A stretch of DNA of 64,000 bases from Modestobacter sp. L9-4 (GCF_019112525.1 NZ_CP077800.1:620001-684000); one strand, 5' to 3'. Shown: positions 44,372 to 53,671, numbered from the stretch's first letter. Notes: generated from the letters alone by a model not told the origin. Numbers and translations are program-made.

Positions 44372-45670
44372 CTAGTCCTGCACGAGCAGCGCGACGCACT
44401 CCACGTGGGCGGTCATCGGGAAGCAGTCGAAGGCACGCAGGTCGGCCAGCCGGTAGCCGGCGGTGGCGAAGGCGGCCACGTCGCGGGCCAGGGACGCCGG
44501 GTCGCAGGCCACGTAGACCACCGCGCGCGGCCCCGCACCGGCGATGACCCGGCTGACGTCCTTCCCGGCCCCGGCCCGCGGCGGGTCGAGGACGACGACG
44601 TCCGGGTGGCCCAGGTCGACCAGCAGCTCGGTGAGCCCGGGGGCGTCGACGTCGCCCTGCCAGACCTCGGCCTGCGCCAGGTCGGCGAGGTTGGCGTCGG
44701 CGGCGGCGCAGGCCGCGGCGTCGGACTCCACGCACACCACCCGGCCCGCCGCACCCACGCCCGGGGCGAGGGCCCCACCGAACAGGCCGGCGCCGGCGTA
44801 GAGGTCCAGCACGGTCTCCCCCGGCCGCACCGCGGCGAAGGCCGACACGGCCTGGACCAGGGCGTCGGCGGCGGCCGGGTGCACCTGCCAGAAGCCGGTG
44901 CCCTCGACCTCCCAGTCACGGCCGCCCGCGGAGCGCTGGGCCCGGCCGGCGGGCTCCTCCGGGACGTCGGCGCCCGGGCGCAGCACCTGCACGTCCTGGG
45001 TGCGGCCCCGGCGGTCGAGGGTGGAGGTGGTCACCACCCCGGCGGAGTCGACGGCGACGTCGACCGCACCGGCGTCCAGCCAGCGCCGTCCGAGCACGGC
45101 CTGCGCGGCCGGCTCGACGGTGATCGGGCAGTCGTCGAGCGGGACGACGTCGTGCGAGCGGTGCCGGCGCAGGCCGGGGTCACCGGCCCGGTCGACGGCG
45201 AACCGGGCCCGCGAGCGCCAGCGCAGCGGCCCGCCGGGCAGCGCCTCGACCGTGACCGGGACGTCGAGCCCGGCCAGCCGGGACAGCTGCTCGCGGACCA
45301 CGGCGGCCTTGAGCGTCAGCTGCCCGGCGTGGCCGACGTGCTGCCAGTCGCAGCCGCCGCACTTCCCGGGGCCGCTGTACGGGCAGGGCCGCTCGACCCG
45401 GTCGGGGGACGCCTCGAGCACCTCGACGGCGTCGGCGCGGCAGAAGCCGGCGTGCCGGTCCTCGGTCACCTCGACCACGACCCGCTCGCCGGGCAGCGTG
45501 TGCCGGACGAACACGACCCGACCCTCGTGCCTGGCCACGCAGTGCCCGCCGTGCGCCACCGGGCCCACGGTCACCTCGAAGCGGCGCCCCTCCCAGCCAC
45601 CACCGGCCTGGGCGGAGACCCGAGGCCGGCGTGCCGGGGAGCGCTGGGAGCGGCGGCGGTCCTCAGCCAT
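44372..45670 (-). CDS. class I SAM-dependent RNA (uracil-C5) methyltransferase with TRAM domain
   Basis: 432 aa RlmD/TrmA-family enzyme that methylates uracil-5 in tRNA or rRNA. N-terminal TRAM domain (~30-90), [4Fe-4S] cysteines Cys96, Cys104, Cys107 and a fourth near 188 (DDCPI), SAM motif VLDLYAGAGLFGG (~290), VVLDPPRAGAGKD (~360) and the catalytic Cys in VACDPASLARD (~385), with the general-base Glu in HVECVALL. ATG start overlaps the APC permease gene by 8 bases. Confidence 0.93.
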   Translation of the reverse strand: MAEDRRRSQRSPARRPRVSAQAGGGWEGRRFEVTVGPVAHGGHCVARHEGRVVFVRHTLPGERVVVEVTEDRHAGFCRADAVEVLEASPDRVERPCPYSGPGKCGGCDWQHVGHAGQLTLKAAVVREQLSRLAGLDVPVTVEALPGGPLRWRSRARFAVDRAGDPGLRRHRSHDVVPLDDCPITVEPAAQAVLGRRWLDAGAVDVAVDSAGVVTTSTLDRRGRTQDVQVLRPGADVPEEPAGRAQRSAGGRDWEVEGTGFWQVHPAAADALVQAVSAFAAVRPGETVLDLYAGAGLFGGALAPGVGAAGRVVCVESDAAACAAADANLADLAQAEVWQGDVDAPGLTELLVDLGHPDVVVLDPPRAGAGKDVSRVIAGAGPRAVVYVACDPASLARDVAAFATAGYRLADLRAFDCFPMTAHVECVALLVQD

Positions 45671-47693
45671 ACGGCGTCTGCTCCACGTCGTCGGTGAGGC
45701 CGCGGCGGAGGTCGCCGGGGGCCGGGGTGCCGTCGCGGGGGTCGCGGTCCAGCGAGCTCTCCAGCTGCCACGGCACGCTGGTGATCATCACGCCGGGCTG
45801 GAACTGCAGCCGGCTGCGCAGGCGCAGCGCGCTCTGGTTGTGCAGCAGGTTCTCCCACCAGTGCCCGACCACGTACTGCGGCACGAAGACCACCACCAGC
45901 TCGCGCGGGCTGGACCGGCGGATGTCGCGCACGAAGTCGACGACCGGGCGGGTGATCTCCCGGTACGGGGAGTCGAGCACGGTCAGCGGCACGGGGATGT
46001 CGTAGCGCTCCCAGTCGGCTTGCAGCGCCCGGGTGTCGGCGTCGTCCACGTTGACCGTCAGCGCGGTCAGCTGATCCGGCCGCGTGGCGCGGGCGAAGGC
46101 CAGGGCCCGCAGCGTCGGCTTGTGCACCTTGGACACCAGGACGACGGCGTGCACCTTCGACGGCTTCATCCGCACGTCGCTGTCGGGCACCAGCTGCTCG
46201 GCGACGTGGGAGTAGTGCCGGTTGATCGAGCGCATGAGCAGGAAGATCACCGGCATCGCGGCGATGACGATCCAGGCGCCACCGGCGAACTTGGTGACCA
46301 CCACGATGGCCAGCACGACCGTGGTCAGCGACCCGCCGATGGCGTTGATCACCCGGGAGCGCTGCATGCGGCCACGCTCCGCCGCGTCGGTCTCGGCCCG
46401 CAGCTCGCGGTTCCAGTGCCGGACCATGCCCCACTGGCCGATCGAGAAGCTGGTGAACACCCCGACGATGTACATCTGGATCAGCTGGGTCGAGTCGGCG
46501 TCGAAGACCACCAGCAGCAGGACGGCGAAGCCGGCGAGCAGCAGGATGCCGTTGCTGTAGACCAGCTTGTCCCCGCGCGTGTGCAGCTGGCGGGGCATGT
46601 AGCGGTCCTGGGCGAGGACCGAGCCCAGCAGCGGGAAGCCGTTGAAGGCGGTGTTCGCGGCCAGGATCAGCACCAGGGCCGTGGCGGCCTGCACGAAGTA
46701 GAAGCCGAGGGAGTCCGCGCCCCCGAACACGGCGGCGGCGACCTGGGCGATCACGGTGCGCTGGGGCTGGTTCTCGCAGTCGGCGAAGCCGACCAGGTCG
46801 CAGGCGTTCTCGACGTACTTCACGTCCGACAGCAGGGCCAGCGCGGTGACCCCGACGAACATCGTCGCGGCGATCGCGCCCATCAGCGCCAGCGTGGTGG
46901 CCGCGTTCCTGCTCTTCGGCGGGCGGAAGGCCGGCACGCCGTTGGCGATGGCCTCCACCCCGGTCAGCGCGGTGCAGCCCGAGGCGAAGGCGCGCAGCAC
47001 GAAGAAGACCAGCGCCAGGCCGGTGACGTTCTCGTAGCCGGGCTCGGCCTCGATGGCGTAGCGGGCGCTCTCGGCGACCACCGGGTCGTCCAGCACCAGC
47101 TCGCGGACCAGCCCGGTCACGATCATCACCAGGATGCAGGCGACGAAGGCGTAGGTCGGGACGGCGAAGGTCTTCCCCGACTCGCGCACGCCCCGCAGGT
47201 TCATCGCCACCAGCAGCGCGACCAGGGAGACGGCGATGAGCACGCGGTGCTGGTCGAGCGCCGGGAACGCCGAGATGATGTTGTCGGTGCCCGAGCTGAC
47301 CGACACCGCGACCGTGAGCACGTAGTCGGTGAGCAGCGCGCTGGCTACCACCAGCCCGGCGAACTGGCCGTGGTTCTTCATCGCGACCTCGTAGTCACCA
47401 CCGCCCGAGGGGTAGGCGTGCACCACCTGGCGGTAGGACAGCACGACCACGGTGAGCAGCAGGACCACGACCGCGGCCAGCCACGGGGTGAGGAAGAGGA
47501 ACGTCGTCCCGGCCAGCGTCAGGAAGATCAGGATCTCCTGCGTCGCGTAGGCGACGGAGGACAGCGGGTCGCTGGCGAAGATCGGCAGGGCCAGGTGCTT
47601 GGGCAGCAGCGACTCCCCCGCCTTGTCCGTGCGGACGGGTCGGCCGAGGACGAGACGTTTCGGGAGTTGGCCGAGGTCGGACAGGGACGGCAC
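45663..47693 (-). CDS. APC superfamily permease, KimA-like (probable potassium importer)
   Basis: 676 aa: about 12 transmembrane helices (~60-460) and a long C-terminal cytosolic domain. Usually labelled amino-acid permease, but the sequence follows Bacillus KimA: SDPLSSVAYATQE, LSYRQVVHAYPSGGGDY, DYVLTVAVSVSSGTD and TALTGVEAI. From memory of the KimA structure its potassium ligands Asp36, Tyr43, Asp117, Thr121, Thr230 and Glu233 correspond here to Asp42, Tyr49, Asp123, Thr127, Thr244 and Glu247. Divergent from two TrkA/RCK genes. GTG start 6 bases after TACGAT, so leaderless. Confidence 0.85.
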   Translation of the reverse strand: MPSLSDLGQLPKRLVLGRPVRTDKAGESLLPKHLALPIFASDPLSSVAYATQEILIFLTLAGTTFLFLTPWLAAVVVLLLTVVVLSYRQVVHAYPSGGGDYEVAMKNHGQFAGLVVASALLTDYVLTVAVSVSSGTDNIISAFPALDQHRVLIAVSLVALLVAMNLRGVRESGKTFAVPTYAFVACILVMIVTGLVRELVLDDPVVAESARYAIEAEPGYENVTGLALVFFVLRAFASGCTALTGVEAIANGVPAFRPPKSRNAATTLALMGAIAATMFVGVTALALLSDVKYVENACDLVGFADCENQPQRTVIAQVAAAVFGGADSLGFYFVQAATALVLILAANTAFNGFPLLGSVLAQDRYMPRQLHTRGDKLVYSNGILLLAGFAVLLLVVFDADSTQLIQMYIVGVFTSFSIGQWGMVRHWNRELRAETDAAERGRMQRSRVINAIGGSLTTVVLAIVVVTKFAGGAWIVIAAMPVIFLLMRSINRHYSHVAEQLVPDSDVRMKPSKVHAVVLVSKVHKPTLRALAFARATRPDQLTALTVNVDDADTRALQADWERYDIPVPLTVLDSPYREITRPVVDFVRDIRRSSPRELVVVFVPQYVVGHWWENLLHNQSALRLRSRLQFQPGVMITSVPWQLESSLDRDPRDGTPAPGDLRRGLTDDVEQTPYG

Positions 47694-47699
47694 GCCGCG

Positions 47700-47705
47700 A
47701 TCGTA
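47700..47705 (-). promoter_or_regulatory. -10 box of leaderless APC permease gene
   Basis: TACGAT on the minus strand ends 6 bases before the GTG start at 47693. Confidence 0.6.
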
Positions 47706-47884
47706 CGGACGTGGGGGACGGCGGTGGGCCGTCCCGGGGCGACGTCACTCACAGGGGCACCCCCGACGGGTGTGCCGGCGGTCCCCGGCGCGCCGGGGAG
47801 GGACCGCGCCGGGTGTACGTTCGCGCGCTGTACGACCCGGTGGTCAGCCGGGCCGGCAGTGGCCAGCGGACGGGGTGGGATCAG

Positions 47885-48553
47885 GTGCACGTGGTCGTCA
47901 TGGGCTGCGGCCGCGTCGGGTCGGCGATCGCTCGCCGCCTCGAGCAGGTCGGCCACAGCGTCGCGGTGATCGACCAGGACGCCGAGGCCTTCCGCCGCCT
48001 CGGACCGGAGTTCGGCGGCCGTCAGGTCACCGGGCTCGGCTTCGACCGGCAGACCCTGCTGGACGCCGGCATCGAGTCCGCCGGCGCCTTCGCCGCGGTC
48101 AGCAGCGGCGACAACTCCAACATCATCGCCGCCCGCGTGGCGCGGGAGACCTTCGGCGTCGAGCACGTCGTGGCCCGGATCTACGACTCCAAGCGGGCCG
48201 AGGTCTACGAGCGGATGGGCATCCCCAGCGTCGCCACCGTGCCGTGGACGGTGAACCGGCTGATGCGCGAGCTGCTGTCGGTCAAGGTCACCGAGATCTG
48301 GCGCGAGCCCACCGGCAAGGTGCTGCTCATGCGGGTCACCGTCACCGACGGCTGGGTGGGCCGGCCGCTGGCCGAGCTCGAGGCCGCCTCCGGTGCCCGC
48401 GCGGCGTGGCTGGTGCGCTTCGGCGAGGCCCAGCTGCCCACCGCCTCGACCGTGCTCCAGACCGGCGACCACCTGGTCGTCGCGGTCACCGACGAGCTCA
48501 CCGACCGCGTGCACGCCGCCGTCGAGCAGGCACCCAGCGGAGGGCAGCACTGA
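47885..48553 (+). CDS. ceoB: TrkA family potassium uptake protein (RCK)
   Basis: 222 aa. RCK_N Rossmann domain with MGCGRVGSA (6-14) and acidic residue end VIDQD (~30), then an RCK_C domain (~140-215). Such proteins sense nucleotides (NAD/ATP, sometimes c-di-AMP) and gate a potassium transporter from the cytosolic face. GTG 47885 chosen because the Rossmann strand begins at once. Stop overlaps the next gene by one base (TGATG). Divergent from the KimA-like permease. Confidence 0.92.
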   Translation: MHVVVMGCGRVGSAIARRLEQVGHSVAVIDQDAEAFRRLGPEFGGRQVTGLGFDRQTLLDAGIESAGAFAAVSSGDNSNIIAARVARETFGVEHVVARIYDSKRAEVYERMGIPSVATVPWTVNRLMRELLSVKVTEIWREPTGKVLLMRVTVTDGWVGRPLAELEAASGARAAWLVRFGEAQLPTASTVLQTGDHLVVAVTDELTDRVHAAVEQAPSGGQH

Positions 48554-49221
48554 TGCGCGTCGCCATCGTCGGAGCCGGCGCCGTCGGCCGCTCCATCGCC
48601 ACCGAGCTGCTGGGCAACGGGCACGCCGTGATGCTCATCGAGCGCAACGGCTCCCGGGTCAAGCCCAAGTCCGTGCCGGGCGCCGAGTGGGTGCAGGCCG
48701 ACGCCTGCGAGGTCACCTCCCTGGAGGAGGCCCAGCTGGCCACTTGCGACGTGGTCATCGCCGCCACCGGTGACGACAAGGCCAACCTCGTCGTCTCGCT
48801 GCTGGCCAAGACCGAGTTCGCGGTCAACCGCGTCGTCGCCCGGGTCAAGGACCCGCGCAACGAGTGGCTCTACACCGAGGCCTGGGGCGTCGACGTCGCC
48901 GTCTCCACGCCGCGCGTGCTGGCCGCCCTCGTCGAGGAAGCGGTCACCGTCGGCGACGTCGTCCGGCTGATGAGCTTCCGCAAGGGCGCCGCCAACCTCG
49001 TCGAGATCACCCTGGCCGAGGACACCCCGTGGGTCGGCCGGCCGGTGCGTGAGGTGCCGCTGCCGCGGGAGACCGTGCTGACGACCATCCTGCGCGGCGA
49101 CCGGGTGATCAACCCCGACCCCGACGAGCCGCTGGAGGCCGGCGACGAGCTGCTGTTCGTCACCCACGGCGAGGTCGAGGACCAGCTCCAGCAGATGCTC
49201 TGCCCCGACGGCACCTGCTGA
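48553..49221 (+). CDS. ceoC: TrkA family potassium uptake protein (RCK)
   Basis: 222 aa paralogue of ceoB. Rossmann motif IVGAGAVGRSIA (5-16), LIERN (~29), then RCK_C (~140-218). The pair corresponds to ceoB/ceoC of Mycobacterium and probably forms a heteromeric regulatory ring. Ended by a perfect hairpin. No TrkH-type channel gene is seen in the window, which points to the adjacent permease as the partner (inference). Confidence 0.92.
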   Translation: MRVAIVGAGAVGRSIATELLGNGHAVMLIERNGSRVKPKSVPGAEWVQADACEVTSLEEAQLATCDVVIAATGDDKANLVVSLLAKTEFAVNRVVARVKDPRNEWLYTEAWGVDVAVSTPRVLAALVEEAVTVGDVVRLMSFRKGAANLVEITLAEDTPWVGRPVREVPLPRETVLTTILRGDRVINPDPDEPLEAGDELLFVTHGEVEDQLQQMLCPDGTC

Positions 49222-49225
49222 ACGA

Positions 49226-49262
49226 CCCCGTCCTCCGCAACCTCCGGGTGCGGAGGACGGGG
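49226..49262. terminator. bidirectional terminator after ceoC
   Basis: CCCCGTCCTCCGC (49226-49238) and GCGGAGGACGGGG (49250-49262) pair perfectly over 13 bases between convergent genes. Confidence 0.85.
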
Positions 49263-49263
49263 A

Positions 49264-50064
49264 CTAGGCGGGGGGCTGTTCCTCGGCGCGGTGCCGGTGC
49301 AGCCGGGCGACGACCCACAGGGTGATGCCCAGCTGGACGGCGGTCACCGGCAGGCCCAGCACGACGCTGGAGGTGCCGAGGAGACCCACCTCGTCGAGCC
49401 GGTACAGCACGTACTGCACGATCCCGCGGACCAGGAAGACCCCGCCCCACAGCACCGTCAGCCAGCCGTAGGCGCGCAGCATCCGTGGGTCCTCGCGCCA
49501 CGGCCGCCGCGGACCGGGGTCGGCCGGCCGCGCGTCGTCCCCCCTCGACCCGGGGTCGGGCTGCACGGTCCCCGGCTCGGTCGCCACCGGCTCGCTGCCG
49601 CGGCGTGAGCGGCCACGGAACGAGGGCAGGGTGTGGCCGGCCATCGACCCCAGGTGGCTGGGGGCCAGGAACTCGGCCACCACCCCCACCAGCGGGCGGC
49701 GCACCAGCAGCGAGCCGAGCACCACCACGCCGATGGCGAGGTTGCGGATGATGCCGATGACGAAGAAGTCGCGGGGCTCACCGGAGCGGGCGGCGAGGAA
49801 GACGGCGATCGCCACGCCGAACAGACCGCTGATGGCCTGCTGGATGCTCTCGCGCCGCACCAGCCGCAGGACGAAGACGGCCACCGCGGAGACCACCGCG
49901 GCCCAGATGCCGACGGTCAGCCCGCCGATGCCGTTGGCGACGATGAAGGCGATGGTCGGCAGCGACGCGTCGACCATGCCGCGCCAGCCGCCCAGCTGGT
50001 CGAGCACCATCTGGCGGTCGAACGTCGGACCGTCACCCTGCGGCCTGTCGTTCCCGCCGGTCAC
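49264..50064 (-). CDS. DUF3159 family membrane protein
   Basis: 266 aa conserved actinobacterial membrane protein with four to five helices (~35-150), a hydrophilic Arg/Pro/Asp insertion (~150-195) and two more helices (~200-255). FDRQMVLDQLGGWRGMVDAS and PTIAFIVANGIGGLTVGIWA are typical of the family. Function unknown; it is the last gene of the DUF3710 to DUF3159 operon, as in Mycobacterium. Confidence 0.85.
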   Translation of the reverse strand: MTGGNDRPQGDGPTFDRQMVLDQLGGWRGMVDASLPTIAFIVANGIGGLTVGIWAAVVSAVAVFVLRLVRRESIQQAISGLFGVAIAVFLAARSGEPRDFFVIGIIRNLAIGVVVLGSLLVRRPLVGVVAEFLAPSHLGSMAGHTLPSFRGRSRRGSEPVATEPGTVQPDPGSRGDDARPADPGPRRPWREDPRMLRAYGWLTVLWGGVFLVRGIVQYVLYRLDEVGLLGTSSVVLGLPVTAVQLGITLWVVARLHRHRAEEQPPA

Positions 50065-50112
50065 CGCGTCGGCCCGCCGGGCCGGCCGGTCACGCCCGGA
50101 CCCCCGAGGGGG

Positions 50113-50514
50113 TCACCCGGCGCTCAGCTCGTACCAGGGGTTGTAGATGACCTGCCGGCCCTCGAAGGCGGCGAAGCGACCCCGGGCGGTGAGCCGGCGG
50201 CCGGGCTCGATGCCGGGGATGCGGCGGCGGCCCAGCCAGACCAGCGTCACTGAGCCCGAGCCGTCGAACAGCTCGGCCTCCAGCGTGGGCACGGTCTCCC
50301 GCGGGGTGTAGACGACGGACTTGATCCGCCCGGTCACCGTGACGACCTCGCCCTTGCGGCAGGCGCTGACCGCCGAGCAGCCGGCGATGGCGGCCTCCGA
50401 GCGCAGCTCCTGCGCGTCGACCACCCGGTCGTCGGCGGTGAGCTTCTGCAGCTTGCGGGACAGCCAGCTGCGCGCACCGGGCTGCGCTGCCGACGGAACC
50501 CTGGTCTCGGTCAC
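50113..50514 (-). CDS. OB-fold nucleic-acid-binding protein
   Basis: 133 aa with one OB-fold (~50-125): VVTVTGRIKSVVYTPRETVP, LEAELFDGSGSVTLVWLGRR, LTARGRFAAFEGRQVIYNPW. Resembles the RecG-wedge/aminoacyl-tRNA-synthetase anticodon fold and probably binds RNA or DNA. The GTG start overlaps the hydrolase stop by 4 bases (GTGA) and a TACGCT box ends 6 bases upstream, so both coupling and a leaderless internal transcript are possible. Confidence 0.85.
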   Translation of the reverse strand: MTETRVPSAAQPGARSWLSRKLQKLTADDRVVDAQELRSEAAIAGCSAVSACRKGEVVTVTGRIKSVVYTPRETVPTLEAELFDGSGSVTLVWLGRRRIPGIEPGRRLTARGRFAAFEGRQVIYNPWYELSAG

Positions 50515-51305
50515 GGTTCCAGCGTAGTGCGGTGGACAGCCGCTGTCCGACGTGTGCTGAGCCACTCCAGGACGCGTCGCCACGCCACCCCGGTCACGTC
50601 GATGACGGCCATGTGGTCACCGGGGACGACGACGACCTCGACGGGGTCACCGGCGGCGGAGGCCGCCGTGGCGTAGCGGCGGCTCTGCTCCAGCGGCACC
50701 GTCTCGTCGTCCTCGCCGTGGACGAGGAGCACCGGCACCCCCGTGGGCAGCAGCCGCACCGGGTCGGCGGCGGCGTAGCGGTCGGGCACCTCGGCCGGGG
50801 TGCCGCCGAGGAAGGCCACCGTGGCGCCGTCACCGAGATCGGCGGCGACCGCGGCGTCGAGGTCCAGCACGCCGGCCTGGGCGACCGCGGCGGTGACCGG
50901 CACCCGGGGCCCGGCGCCCGGGACACCCGCGGGCAGCTGCGAGCGGCCGGCCGCCCACGCGGCCAGGTGCCCGCCGGCGGAGTGCCCGACCACGGTCACG
51001 TCGGTGAGGTCGAAGGCGGCGGCCTCGGGCAGGTCGGGCAGCGCGTCCAGCGCCGCCGCGACGTCCTCGAGGGTGGCCGGCCATCCACCGCCGGCCCCGA
51101 CCCGGCGGTACTCCACCGCCACGGCCGCCCAGCCCGCCGCGGCCAGGTCCGCGGCCAGCGGCCGGGCCAGCTCGATGCCGTACCGGGCGCGCCAGAACCC
51201 ACCGTGGACGACGACGACCACCGGCGCCGGGGCGCCGCCGTCAGGGAGGGTGACCTCGAGGAACTGGTCGGGACCGGGCCCGTAGGCGTGCGCCGTGCCG
51301 GTCAC
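50511..51305 (-). CDS. alpha/beta hydrolase (esterase/lipase or BD-FAE-like)
   Basis: 264 aa soluble hydrolase. HGGFWR (34-39) forms the oxyanion hole, GHSAGGH has nucleophile Ser109, VHGEDDETVPL carries the acid (~213) and PGDHMAVID the His (~240). Fits the kynurenine-formamidase/acetyl-esterase group. GTG start overlaps the DUF3710 stop by 4 bases. Substrate unknown. Confidence 0.88.
   Translation of the reverse strand: MTGTAHAYGPGPDQFLEVTLPDGGAPAPVVVVVHGGFWRARYGIELARPLAADLAAAGWAAVAVEYRRVGAGGGWPATLEDVAAALDALPDLPEAAAFDLTDVTVVGHSAGGHLAAWAAGRSQLPAGVPGAGPRVPVTAAVAQAGVLDLDAAVAADLGDGATVAFLGGTPAEVPDRYAAADPVRLLPTGVPVLLVHGEDDETVPLEQSRRYATAASAAGDPVEVVVVPGDHMAVIDVTGVAWRRVLEWLSTRRTAAVHRTTLEP
50521..50526 (-). 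promoter_or_regulatory. possible internal -10 box before OB-fold gene
   Basis: TACGCT on the minus strand inside the hydrolase 3' end, 6 bases before the GTG at 50514. Confidence 0.4.
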
Positions 51306-52027
51306 TCCGAGGCGTCCGGCGGGATCGGCGAGGTCGCCCTGCCCGAGGTGCGGCCGGCGGCCTGCTGGCGGGCCACCTGCTCGGCGGCCTGCGCGGGCAG
51401 GGTGAGCGGCAGCGGGTCGCGCACCGGCATCGGGTCGGTGCCGCGGACCACGACGACCCCGCGGAACGCCGCCTCCAGCGGGAGCCCGGCCTCCGGACCG
51501 GTCGCCCCCGGGCCGCTGATCATGCCGCGCAGGAACCAGCGCGGGCCGTCGACGCCGAGGAACCGGGCCGGGCGGCGCACCATCGTCGGCGCGGTCTCCC
51601 CCGGCGGCGGCGCGGTGGGCAGCAGCACCGTGCCGGCCAGCTCCGTGCCGAAGGGGCCCTCGACCTCGGCCAGCTCGGCGCCCTGCGCGGCGGCGCCGCG
51701 GGCCAGCTCCACCCGCACGTCGTCCCACAGGCCGGCCGCGCGGGGCGCGGCGAACACCGACAGCTGCAGCAGCGAGTCGCCGTAGCGGAGGCTGGCGCCC
51801 ACGACCTGCTGGGAGGCGTTGACGTCGACCCGCAGCTCCATGCCCGGCAGCGCCGGCAGCCGCAGCGCACCGAGGTCGATCCGCAGCTGGCCGTCGTCGG
51901 GGGCGTCGGCGGAGTCCCAGGGACCGGTCGTCCCGACGTCCTCGCGCTCGCGCAACTGCGGCTCGGGGGGCACGCCCCGCTCGCGCAGGCTGCGGTCGAT
52001 CCGGTTGCGCCGGCGTCCGATGGGCAT
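51302..52027 (-). CDS. DUF3710 family protein
   Basis: 241 aa soluble actinobacterial protein, always found beside dut. LRIDLGALRLPALPGMELRV and LQLSVFAAPRAAGLWDDVRV belong to the conserved core, with RPARFLGVDGPRWFLRGMI later; the last ~30 residues are disordered. Start ATG two bases after the dut stop. Function unknown. Confidence 0.85.
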   Translation of the reverse strand: MPIGRRRNRIDRSLRERGVPPEPQLREREDVGTTGPWDSADAPDDGQLRIDLGALRLPALPGMELRVDVNASQQVVGASLRYGDSLLQLSVFAAPRAAGLWDDVRVELARGAAAQGAELAEVEGPFGTELAGTVLLPTAPPPGETAPTMVRRPARFLGVDGPRWFLRGMISGPGATGPEAGLPLEAAFRGVVVVRGTDPMPVRDPLPLTLPAQAAEQVARQQAAGRTSGRATSPIPPDASE

Positions 52028-52029
52028 CG

Positions 52030-52572
52030 TCAGGCCCGTCCTTCCAGGGATGAGGGGGTTGCGTCGGCAGCGGGCCGGTCCAGCACGCCGGCCCCGCCGG
52101 TCGACCCGTGGCCGCCGCTGCCGCGCTCGCTGCCCGGCAGCTCGGCCACCGGCACGAACCGCGCCCGCACGACGGGCTGGACGACGAGCTGGGCGACCCG
52201 GTCGCCGCGGGACAGCCGCAGCGGCGTGGTCGGGTCCAGGTTGACCAGGTTGACCTTGATCTCGCCGCGGTAGCCCGCGTCGATGGTGCCCGGGGCGTTC
52301 ACCAGGCTGAGCCCGAGCCGGTGGGCCAGGCCCGAGCGGGGGTGCACGAAGCCGGCGTAGCCCTCCGGGATGGCGACGGCGACGCCGGTGCCGACCAGCG
52401 CCCGCTGGTGCGGGGCGAGCTCGACGTCCTCGGCCAGGCAGAGGTCGGCGCCGGCGTCCCCAGGGAGGGCGTAGCCGGGGAGGACGGCGTCCGGGCCGGT
52501 GAACAGCACCGGGACGTCGACCACCGGCTCCGTGCGGCCGGCGGCCGGGTCCTCGGGGCGGGGTGCGGGCAC
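52030..52572 (-). CDS. dut: dUTP diphosphatase
   Basis: 180 aa trimeric dUTPase, dUTP to dUMP plus PPi. All five motifs are present: PGDAGADL (37-44), PRSGLAHR (78-85), [11 protein letters not shown] with catalytic Asp99 (95-105), [10 protein letters not shown] (122-131) and [13 protein letters not shown] (147-159). The GTG start lies 7 bases after TAGCCT, the leaderless pattern. First gene of the dut-DUF3710-hydrolase-OB-DUF3159 operon. Confidence 0.96.
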   Translation of the reverse strand: MPAPRPEDPAAGRTEPVVDVPVLFTGPDAVLPGYALPGDAGADLCLAEDVELAPHQRALVGTGVAVAIPEGYAGFVHPRSGLAHRLGLSLVNAPGTIDAGYRGEIKVNLVNLDPTTPLRLSRGDRVAQLVVQPVVRARFVPVAELPGSERGSGGHGSTGGAGVLDRPAADATPSSLEGRA

Positions 52573-52579
52573 GGCGGCG

Positions 52580-52585
52580 AGGCTA
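52580..52585 (-). promoter_or_regulatory. -10 box of leaderless dut
   Basis: TAGCCT on the minus strand ends 7 bases before the GTG at 52572. Confidence 0.6.
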
Positions 52586-52634
52586 GCCCCGCCGCCCGTG
52601 CCGCCCGCGCGGGGCCGGACGGCGGGCACCGGGC

Positions 52635-53600
52635 TCAGTGCGTCGCGGACGGCGGCAGCCGCAGGTCCGCGCGCAGCCGGTCGGCCAGCGCCACGGTGGC
52701 CTTCCGGTTGCCGCGGGCAGCCAGGCTCGCGCCCACCAGCAGCGGGGCCATCGAGGTGGTGCCGCGGGCCATCCGCCGGGTGAGCCGGCGGCGCAGCGCC
52801 GAGACCCCGGCCGACCCGAGCATCGAGAGCATGCCGCCGGAGCCGGCGCCCACGGGCCGCTGCGTCGTCCAGCTGGCCAGGTAGGCCCTGGCGCGGGCCC
52901 GGGCGTCGCCGGGCGCCGGCCGGCCGGCCAGCTCGTGCAGCTCGCCGACGAGGACGACCTCGACCGCGGCGACCAGCACCGTCTGGGCCCCGAGCTCCAG
53001 CGGGACGGCGATCAGCGTGGGCGGGGCGAACCACTGGGCGGCCGCCAGGCCACCGGTCGCCGCACCGACGCCGGCGGTGAGCTTGGCCGCCCGCGCGACC
53101 AGCGCGTCGGCGATCTCGCCGTCGGTGGCGCCGGGGTGGGCTGCCCGGAGGCGGGCGGCGTCCCGGATCGGCAGCCGGGGCGCGGCGGCGTCCAGCAGGT
53201 CGGACAGCAGACCGGTGGGCCCGCCCTTGTCCGAGGCCCTGCCCGAGGCCCTGCCCGAGCTCGTGCCGGCCCGGCCCGCGCCGGTCGGCCCGGTGCCGGG
53301 CCGGCTGCTGCCGACGTCGTCGGAGCCCTGGGCGCGGGCGGCGCCGGCGACGGCGGAGATGACGTCGGCCAGCACGCTGCCCGCCGCCTTGGCGCCGGCC
53401 GACGGACGGCGGCCGGCGGCCGGGCCGGACTCCTCGCCCTTGCCCAGCAGACCGGCGACGGCGTCGGCCAGCGCCCGCCCCGCGGCGCCGAGCCCGTCAC
53501 CCGGGCCGCCGCCGACGACCTCGCCCTCGACCGGCTCGCCGACGGGCCGCGGGGGCGGGACGTCGCGCGGTGACCCCGTGCCCTGACCGTGCTGTGTCAT
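52635..53600 (-). CDS. hypothetical protein, EcsC-like C-terminal half
   Basis: 321 aa. First ~135 residues are low-complexity (Gly/Pro/Ala/Ser) with a short repeated [11 protein letters not shown] stretch. The second half has hydrophobic helices ([20 protein letters not shown] then [20 protein letters not shown]) resembling the EcsC membrane-associated family. ATG start behind GGAGAGG. In Mycobacterium a DUF3093 gene sits here, so this position has been replaced or has diverged strongly. Confidence 0.7.
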   Translation of the reverse strand: MTQHGQGTGSPRDVPPPRPVGEPVEGEVVGGGPGDGLGAAGRALADAVAGLLGKGEESGPAAGRRPSAGAKAAGSVLADVISAVAGAARAQGSDDVGSSRPGTGPTGAGRAGTSSGRASGRASDKGGPTGLLSDLLDAAAPRLPIRDAARLRAAHPGATDGEIADALVARAAKLTAGVGAATGGLAAAQWFAPPTLIAVPLELGAQTVLVAAVEVVLVGELHELAGRPAPGDARARARAYLASWTTQRPVGAGSGGMLSMLGSAGVSALRRRLTRRMARGTTSMAPLLVGASLAARGNRKATVALADRLRADLRLPPSATH

Positions 53601-53671
53601 CGGTGCCTCTCCGTCGCAGAGCTTCGGTACTGCCCCCGACCGACCACGGAGGAACCTCCCCGGTCGGTCGT

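Noticed and set aside
47706-47884. ydaO/c-di-AMP riboswitch for the KimA-like gene
   Set aside because: The permease gene appears leaderless, leaving no room for a riboswitch; nothing in the gap matches a known one.
44898-47969. A 1023-codon plus-strand frame opposite the methyltransferase and APC permease
   Set aside because: Protein is His/Arg/Gly-rich low complexity, and both minus-strand genes are clear family members.
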